Below are positions 58,904-64,000 of a stretch of 64,000 nucleotides of DNA, one piece after another. The notes beneath the pieces are model-generated. The model did no database searches. It was not told the DNA's origin and saw only the letters and a list, made by a program, of their open reading frames with translations. The DNA is from Klebsiella michiganensis. GTDB taxonomy: Bacteria; Pseudomonadota; Gammaproteobacteria; Enterobacterales; Enterobacteriaceae. A program made the translations under genes and the position numbers. The stretch is taken from positions 4,898,001 through 4,962,000 of the forward strand of contig CP011077.1 of NCBI GenBank assembly GCA_000963575.1, read 5' to 3'. The first letter of the stretch is position 1, and every line of letters starts with the position of its first letter.

Positions 58904-60889
58904 TTATGCAGTAAGAAATTCACGTTCAAACTGCTCAAGGGTGCGTGCTTTGGCATACAGGAAGCCCTGGGCGTAGATAACGCCCTGCTGCACTAGCCAC
59001 TCGCGCTGGGCTTCTTGCTCCACGCCCTCCGCCACCACTTTCAGGTCGAGCGCTTTGGCCATCGCAATAATAACCCCAACCATCGCGTTGTCTTCCGGCA
59101 GCCCTTCGACAAAGCTTTTGTCTATCTTCAGCACATCTATCGGCAGCGCCTTCATGTGGTGCAGGTGGCGCAAACTGGCGTAACCCATACCAAAATCATC
59201 CAGTGCGATACGCACCCCGGCCTGGCGGAGCGGCCGCAGAATATTCACCGCCGCCTGGGGATCATCAATACGTCGGCTTTCGGTCACTTCAAGAATCAGC
59301 GTGCCGGGCTGGATTCGGTAACGCCTGAGTAACTCTAACAGCGAAGGCACCATGGCTTCATGCAGCAGCTGGAGCGCGGAGAGGTTTACGCACAGCGGCA
59401 ACGTAACGCCCCGGCTTTGCCAGGCAGACAGGGTGCGGCAGGACTCTTCAAGAATCCAGTTGCCGACGGTGATCATCAACCCGCAGGCCTCGATGCGCTC
59501 AATCAGACCTTCCGGCAGACTCCAGCTCCCGTCGGGCTGACGCTGTCGCAGCAGGACTTCGGCGCTGACTACGCTACCATCACGCATATCCACCTGCGGC
59601 TGCAGCCAGACGGCAAAGTTATGCTTCTCAAGCGCGTTCAAAATATCGTGCTCTTCGGTGAGTCGGCGCTGGGCTTTTTCCATTTGATCGGGATCGAAGA
59701 ACTGAATTTGGTTTTTCCCGCAGCGGCGAGCCGAAAGCGTTGCCGAAGCCGCCCGGCGATAAAGCTGCTCTGCGCTGAGGCCCACCTTGAACATCGCAAT
59801 ACCCATGCTGGCCGTCGGCTTCAGCTGCAGCGCCTGGACCGGCAAACGGGCGTTGAGCGTTTCCATAACTCTCTGCGCCAGCGTCATCGCATCCCAGGGG
59901 TCGCTCACTCCGTAGAGAAGCAGCCCAAAGTCATTCAGACTCAGCTGGGCCAACACCACATTAGCGGGTACTACCGCTTTAATTTTTTCTACCAGCGTCA
60001 GCAGCAGCATCTCTCGCTGCTCTTCATTCAACACGCCGGCCGCATCCTGCAGCGTTTCGCTGCCGATTAGCATTAACGCGCCGTGCTTCTCGTTCGCCAC
60101 CATCTGTTCAATCAGCGCCATCAGCAGCGCCTTATTTGGCAGCTCGGTGATCGGGTTATGGGTACTCAACGAATTCATTTGCTGCTGAAGATGCTGGGCA
60201 ACCTGCTGATTACGGTTATAGCTACGCACCAGCATGCCAATCTCATCGTCATGGTGCAGCGGCGGTAGAGTGAGCTGATGCTCACCCGTTTGCTGAGGGG
60301 TAAGGCTATCCAGCTCGCGGCTAATCTTACGGATCGGATGGACCACCAGCCGGTTAATACACCAGCTGATCGCCACGGTCAGAATCAGCGCCAGCAGCAA
60401 ATAGGTGGTCAGCAGGGTGGAAATCGTGCTGACAATTATGCGATACATGCGCCAGGAATCAGCCTGCAGCACCAGATAAGCCAGCGGCTGCGGGTTAGCC
60501 GGACGCTCAAGAGAGTAAAGCGGCAGGGATATCTGCACCGGCAGCTCAAACACGCGGGTGATAAGCATCGGGATTTGGTGCTCCGGCATAAAGCTAATGC
60601 GAAGCGCCTGGAACTGGTTTGGCAGCACGACATCCGCGCGGCTGATGATGCCCGAAGGCTGGATCTGATGAAGAATGGCCTCAGCCTGCGGAATATCGGC
60701 ACGCAAAATGGCCTCAGACAGAGGAAGACGCACGGAGTGGGCGATTTTCTCCATTTGCGTGGCGGTGTCGTAGCGATTTTGCTGCACAAAATGGAACAGC
60801 TGAATGACGATAAAAATAAAAATAAACACCAGGGCCACGGCTGACACCATAGCCATCTGTTTTATCGTTAGGGAACGACTGACTCGCAA
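58904..60889 (-). CDS. pdeK: Cyclic-di-GMP phosphodiesterase PdeK (YhjK)
   Basis: A 661-residue membrane protein of the HmsP type. It has an N-terminal helix (MAMVSAVALVFIFIFIVIQLF), a periplasmic domain, a second helix near 165-190, a HAMP linker, a degenerate GGDEF domain (LSLNDFGLLLYG in place of GGDEF, so no cyclase) and an EAL domain with SAEVLLRQRQP, CVNLSALQL, LEVTES, ALDDFGMGYASL and VAEGVEQEAQ. I prefer TTG 60889, since GGAGAG lies seven bases before it and the protein then has the E. coli length; ATG 60931 adds 14 residues but has a weak site. It sits between dctA and bcsC, as in E. coli, and may modulate cellulose production. Confidence 0.92.
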   Translation of the reverse strand: MRVSRSLTIKQMAMVSAVALVFIFIFIVIQLFHFVQQNRYDTATQMEKIAHSVRLPLSEAILRADIPQAEAILHQIQPSGIISRADVVLPNQFQALRISFMPEHQIPMLITRVFELPVQISLPLYSLERPANPQPLAYLVLQADSWRMYRIIVSTISTLLTTYLLLALILTVAISWCINRLVVHPIRKISRELDSLTPQQTGEHQLTLPPLHHDDEIGMLVRSYNRNQQVAQHLQQQMNSLSTHNPITELPNKALLMALIEQMVANEKHGALMLIGSETLQDAAGVLNEEQREMLLLTLVEKIKAVVPANVVLAQLSLNDFGLLLYGVSDPWDAMTLAQRVMETLNARLPVQALQLKPTASMGIAMFKVGLSAEQLYRRAASATLSARRCGKNQIQFFDPDQMEKAQRRLTEEHDILNALEKHNFAVWLQPQVDMRDGSVVSAEVLLRQRQPDGSWSLPEGLIERIEACGLMITVGNWILEESCRTLSAWQSRGVTLPLCVNLSALQLLHEAMVPSLLELLRRYRIQPGTLILEVTESRRIDDPQAAVNILRPLRQAGVRIALDDFGMGYASLRHLHHMKALPIDVLKIDKSFVEGLPEDNAMVGVIIAMAKALDLKVVAEGVEQEAQREWLVQQGVIYAQGFLYAKARTLEQFEREFLTA

Positions 60890-61055
60890 GCTGACTCTCC
60901 GCTTTTGCTTAACCTGTGCCACGCCCGGCATCAGGATATTCTTACGCCCGCAGAGTATACTGCATTGCCACCCTTTTTAATCCTCGCCCGGGGAGAATCG
61001 GGTAATTCTGCTTTTATGGGCAATTTTGCGCCGAATTCTGAGCGAAAAGTCGCAA

Positions 61056-61075
61056 ACGGCGGGCTAACCCGCCGT
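61056..61075 (-). terminator. Terminator after bcsC
   Basis: ACGGCGGG-TTAG-CCCGCCGT on the minus strand followed by TTGCGACTTTT, 16 bp after the bcsC stop; likely end of the bcs operon. Confidence 0.72.
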
Positions 61076-61091
61076 CCTGCATCACACCTAA

Positions 61092-64000
61092 TCAGAAGTC
61101 TGCATAAGGCACCAGCGGCTGAGGCGGCATGTCCATATCGCCCTGCCAGCCCGCCATGGAGTAGCGAACATAAATCAGCGCGTGGCTTGGGGTGTAGTCC
61201 TTGGCCTGCTGAATATCAATCCCGGCGCCGATTGACCAGTGCGAGCTGATCCGGCGCTCTACCAGCGCTCGGGCCGTATAACCGAAGCCGTTGCTGCTGC
61301 TGGCCGAACTAGGATCGTTGCGATCCGGGTAAGCATAGGGATCTTCCGGGTAGTCGTTAGTATTATTAGGCACGAGGTTACGCAGCGGGTAGCGCTGGCC
61401 CGCATTGCTGTGGGAATAGGACCAGGAGCCAGAGGCGCCCAATTCCCAGGACCAGTTCTCGGTGCGTTTACGCCAGATGACCGGCACGGCAAACGACACG
61501 TATTTTTGCGGGCTGTAATAGCCCCCCTGGCCGAGGAAGTAGTCGCTGAGGTCTTTTTCGTAGTGCCAGACCATGTTGGTCAGGCCGACGGTTAGCCGCT
61601 GATTATTCTCGTTTATCAGCTTGTAGTAGTAGCCCGTCATCCAGCGCACGCGCCAGTTATCGGCCACGTTTTTACCGGTCAGCGTGTCCGCGCTCAGGCT
61701 GGACCAGACGCCGTTGGCCTCGCCCTTGTCGTAGCTCAGGCTAACGCCACCGCCGGTCGCGCGAACGCCCCCCCACACGGTTTTGGTATTCGGATCCCGC
61801 TGCCCGCCAAAGGAAAGCAGCGAGCTGGAGATAGGCCGACGATGCGCATTGACCGTGTAGCCAATCGGCCCCAAATCGTTGCTGTAGCTAACGCCACCGA
61901 CAACATCCACGACGTCAAAGCCCATCGGCGTTGTGCCGATGTCCGTTTGCCAGGTATTATTTTTCCAGCCAACGGCCACGCTTGCGCCGTTGCCGCTCTG
62001 TCTTCTGTTGCCAAAGCAGTTGTGCTTCGCACAGGTGCCCCAGCGCTCGTTGTAGCCCGCCCCGTTATCTTTGAACGAGCCGGCATCCATATTCACCATA
62101 TCGGTACGGAACCACATCCGCCCGTCACTGAGCGGAGCATCCACTTGCAGCATCGTGGTGTGCGCTTTCAGATCGGAGTAACCCGGTGTGCCGCTTGAGC
62201 CCCAGTATTCGTGGTCGAGCGTTACGTTCACATCCTGCTGGCGATAAAGGTCGGCGGCATCACTGCGCACGCCACGCTTCAGCCAGTCGTCTTTCTCATC
62301 GTTGCGGGTCAGGCGAGTGAAGGTGTCGTTATCTTGCGGACGCTGCCGGGTGATGCCCGAGGAGACCATAGCGTCTTTGTAAGTTTCCAGCGCCTGCTGC
62401 GGCTGCCCGCTGGCGGCCTGGAAGCGTGCGGCATCACGCATCACCAGCGCGCTTTCCATCGATGGCGGCTGGGTTTTGGCCGCAACCAGAATCGGGGCAT
62501 AGGTTTGTGCCGCTTTTTCGTTATCCCCAAGAGCGGCCCAGGCGTTCGCGATGCGGCGCTGAGTGTTGATGGACGGTGTGTCACCGGTCGGGGCTTCTTG
62601 CAGTTTAGCAAGCAAACCACGAGCCTGAGGTTTGTCCCCCTCGGCAATCAGCACCTCGGTTAACCCTAACAATGCATCTTCGTTGCCGGGTGAACGCTGC
62701 AGGACTTTTTGGTATTGCGATTTCGCCGTGGCGCGATCGCCCCGCTCGGCGGCCCAGTCGGACAGCGTTAAGTCCACACGGTCTGACGGTGTCTGCTGCT
62801 GAAGTAGCGCAATGGCGTCTTTTTCTTTACCGCTGTCCCGCAGTCGGTTAGCCGTTTGCATCACTTCGTTAAACTGCAACCGGTCTGCAAGCTCATGAAT
62901 ATTATCGGTCCACTGCGCTTTTGGCAGCGTATTGAGGTGGCTTAACGCCGCCGCATCGTGGTCATTGCCTGAGAGATAAAGACCGTAAGCGAAGACCTGC
63001 TCCGGATCTCCCGGCTTACGCTGGGCCAGACCGCGCATCAGGCTGTCCGCCTCGCTGTGTTTTCCGGCGGCATAAAGATCGTTAGACAGACGGTAAGTTA
63101 TCCACACGCTATCCGGGTCAAGCTGAAGGCGCCGGCGCTGGATCTCTGCCGCTTTCGCCCACTGCCCCTGACTTTCCAGCGCGGTAGCCTGCTGCTCCAG
63201 GCGCTCACCGGCCAGGCTACGTTCGATATCATCAATACTCTTGCGCTGGCTGGCCGAAAGACTCTGAATATACGCCGCTGCGCGCTCCGGTGACTGGCGT
63301 CGATACACGTTCGCCAGCCCACGAATAGCGTTACTGTTTCCGCGATCCATACGCAGCGCCTGCTGGTAATAACGCTCCGCGCTGGCATCATCTTTTTTAG
63401 CGACGGCCACATCGCCAAAGCCCAGCACCGCATAGCTGTCGGTGTTATCAATCCTTTGAGCCAGCTGGTATTTCTGCAGTGCGGCATCCGGGTTATTGGC
63501 TTTGAGCTGAGCATCTCCTTGTTCAATCAGCAGCCAGTAACGGTTGGTTTTTAACAAACTGTCCCACTTGCCCCGGTTATCGCTCTGCGGATCCATCTGA
63601 ATTGCTTTCTCGAACTGCTGTACCGCCAGGGCGCGTTTTCCCTGCTGGGAATAAGCCTGCCCCAGCGCCCCCACCACTTCGCTGTCGTTTTGCTTCGTGC
63701 TTAACGCCTCTTTCAGCTGCGGGATCGCCTGATTTCCGCGCCCACCGCCCACATCTTCCAGACCTTTGGCCCGGGCGAGAAAAGCCGGGTCAGCCAACTG
63801 TTTTTGCTGCTGCGCAAGCTTGTCACGCGCAGAGGCAACCGTATCGCCCTCGGTGAAGACATTCAGAAAACGCTGCAGGGCCGCGACGCTTTGCGGCCCT
63901 GTCGGTAAATTGCTGATTTGGCTATACCATAAAGCCGCGGCATCTTCCCGGCTGCCGCTGGATTTCGCCATTTGCTCAAGCACCTGATAAGCCTCGGCGC
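61092..64000 (-). CDS. bcsC: Cellulose synthase outer-membrane subunit BcsC (3' part, 5' end outside window)
   Basis: The C-terminal 969 residues; the frame is open through the window edge at 64000. About residues 1-640 of the visible part are TPR repeats (for example GALGQAYSQQGKRALAVQQFEKAI, ADSLMRGLAQRKPGDPEQVFAYGLYL) that lie in the periplasm and bind the BcsB complex and peptidoglycan. The last 330 residues form the outer-membrane beta-barrel for glucan export, rich in aromatic alternating strands (GVSLSYDKGEANGVWSSLSA) and ending in phenylalanine (LVPYADF), the usual barrel assembly signal. Full E. coli BcsC is 1157 residues. It is last in the bcs operon. Confidence 0.95.
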   Translation of the reverse strand, partial: AEAYQVLEQMAKSSGSREDAAALWYSQISNLPTGPQSVAALQRFLNVFTEGDTVASARDKLAQQQKQLADPAFLARAKGLEDVGGGRGNQAIPQLKEALSTKQNDSEVVGALGQAYSQQGKRALAVQQFEKAIQMDPQSDNRGKWDSLLKTNRYWLLIEQGDAQLKANNPDAALQKYQLAQRIDNTDSYAVLGFGDVAVAKKDDASAERYYQQALRMDRGNSNAIRGLANVYRRQSPERAAAYIQSLSASQRKSIDDIERSLAGERLEQQATALESQGQWAKAAEIQRRRLQLDPDSVWITYRLSNDLYAAGKHSEADSLMRGLAQRKPGDPEQVFAYGLYLSGNDHDAAALSHLNTLPKAQWTDNIHELADRLQFNEVMQTANRLRDSGKEKDAIALLQQQTPSDRVDLTLSDWAAERGDRATAKSQYQKVLQRSPGNEDALLGLTEVLIAEGDKPQARGLLAKLQEAPTGDTPSINTQRRIANAWAALGDNEKAAQTYAPILVAAKTQPPSMESALVMRDAARFQAASGQPQQALETYKDAMVSSGITRQRPQDNDTFTRLTRNDEKDDWLKRGVRSDAADLYRQQDVNVTLDHEYWGSSGTPGYSDLKAHTTMLQVDAPLSDGRMWFRTDMVNMDAGSFKDNGAGYNERWGTCAKHNCFGNRRQSGNGASVAVGWKNNTWQTDIGTTPMGFDVVDVVGGVSYSNDLGPIGYTVNAHRRPISSSLLSFGGQRDPNTKTVWGGVRATGGGVSLSYDKGEANGVWSSLSADTLTGKNVADNWRVRWMTGYYYKLINENNQRLTVGLTNMVWHYEKDLSDYFLGQGGYYSPQKYVSFAVPVIWRKRTENWSWELGASGSWSYSHSNAGQRYPLRNLVPNNTNDYPEDPYAYPDRNDPSSASSSNGFGYTARALVERRISSHWSIGAGIDIQQAKDYTPSHALIYVRYSMAGWQGDMDMPPQPLVPYADF

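Overview
The window is chromosomal DNA from a member of the Enterobacteriaceae. Gene content, gene order and protein similarity across the replication-initiation block (gyrB-recF-dnaN-dnaA-rpmH-rnpA-yidD-yidC-mnmE) and the yhj/bcs block match Escherichia/Klebsiella-type genomes almost residue for residue, but several accessory genes and one large junction differ from E. coli K-12. I cannot name the genus safely; a relative of Klebsiella, Kluyvera or Cedecea is plausible. I see no rRNA, tRNA, insertion sequence, prophage or CRISPR array.

Layout. 1-6.5 kb: D-serine uptake and deamination (dsdX-dsdA), then a LacI-controlled cassette of an MFS symporter and a nucleoside hydrolase. 6.5-8.8 kb: a polar (probably basic) amino-acid ABC importer on the minus strand. 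8.9-11.5 kb: an accessory patch with a secreted GH5-like protein whose catalytic glutamates look replaced, and a RES-domain toxin with a long MbcA/ParS/Xre-type antitoxin. 11.7-15.6 kb: alpha-glucoside PTS (aglA-aglB) with divergent regulator yidP. 15.6-20.2 kb: yidE, the small heat-shock operon ibpAB with a sigma-32 promoter and ROSE thermometer, yidQ and yidR. 20.3-22.4 kb: a LysR regulator divergent from a Tat-exported agmatine/peptidyl-arginine deiminase family protein, at the place E. coli has cbrA. 22.4-27.2 kb: the D-galactonate operon dgoRKADT. 27.4-39.6 kb: yidA, yidB, gyrB, recF, dnaN, dnaA | rpmH, rnpA, yidD, yidC, mnmE. 39.7-42 kb: an MFS transporter plus 2-hydroxyacid dehydrogenase where E. 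coli has tnaCAB-mdtL-yidZ. 42.4-46.2 kb: yieE, chrR, adeP, yieH. 46.2-64 kb: an SDR gene and then the yhj block (yhjC, yhjD, hexapeptide transferase, yhjE, yhjG, pdeH, kdgK, yhjJ, dctA, pdeK, partial bcsC), which lies about 200 kb away in E. coli.

How parts work together. Sugar-acid catabolism recurs: D-galactonate (dgo), KDG kinase (kdgK), 6-phosphogluconate phosphatase (yieH) and a hydroxyacid dehydrogenase operon. The last carries two copies of the same TTGTANTACAA-type operator found upstream of dgoR, so the two operons may share a FadR-type regulator. Cyclic-di-GMP and cellulose are linked at the right end: pdeH has a near-perfect flagellar sigma-28 promoter, pdeK is a second phosphodiesterase, and bcsC is the cellulose export porin.

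The most unusual items are the inactive-looking GH5 protein beside the RES module, the shared DgoR-type operators, the Tat-exported deiminase, a structured 147-bp insert between dnaN and recF (genes that abut in E. coli), and a family of paired GC-rich hairpin repeats placed just after stop codons. No clearly new multigene system could be proved from sequence alone.
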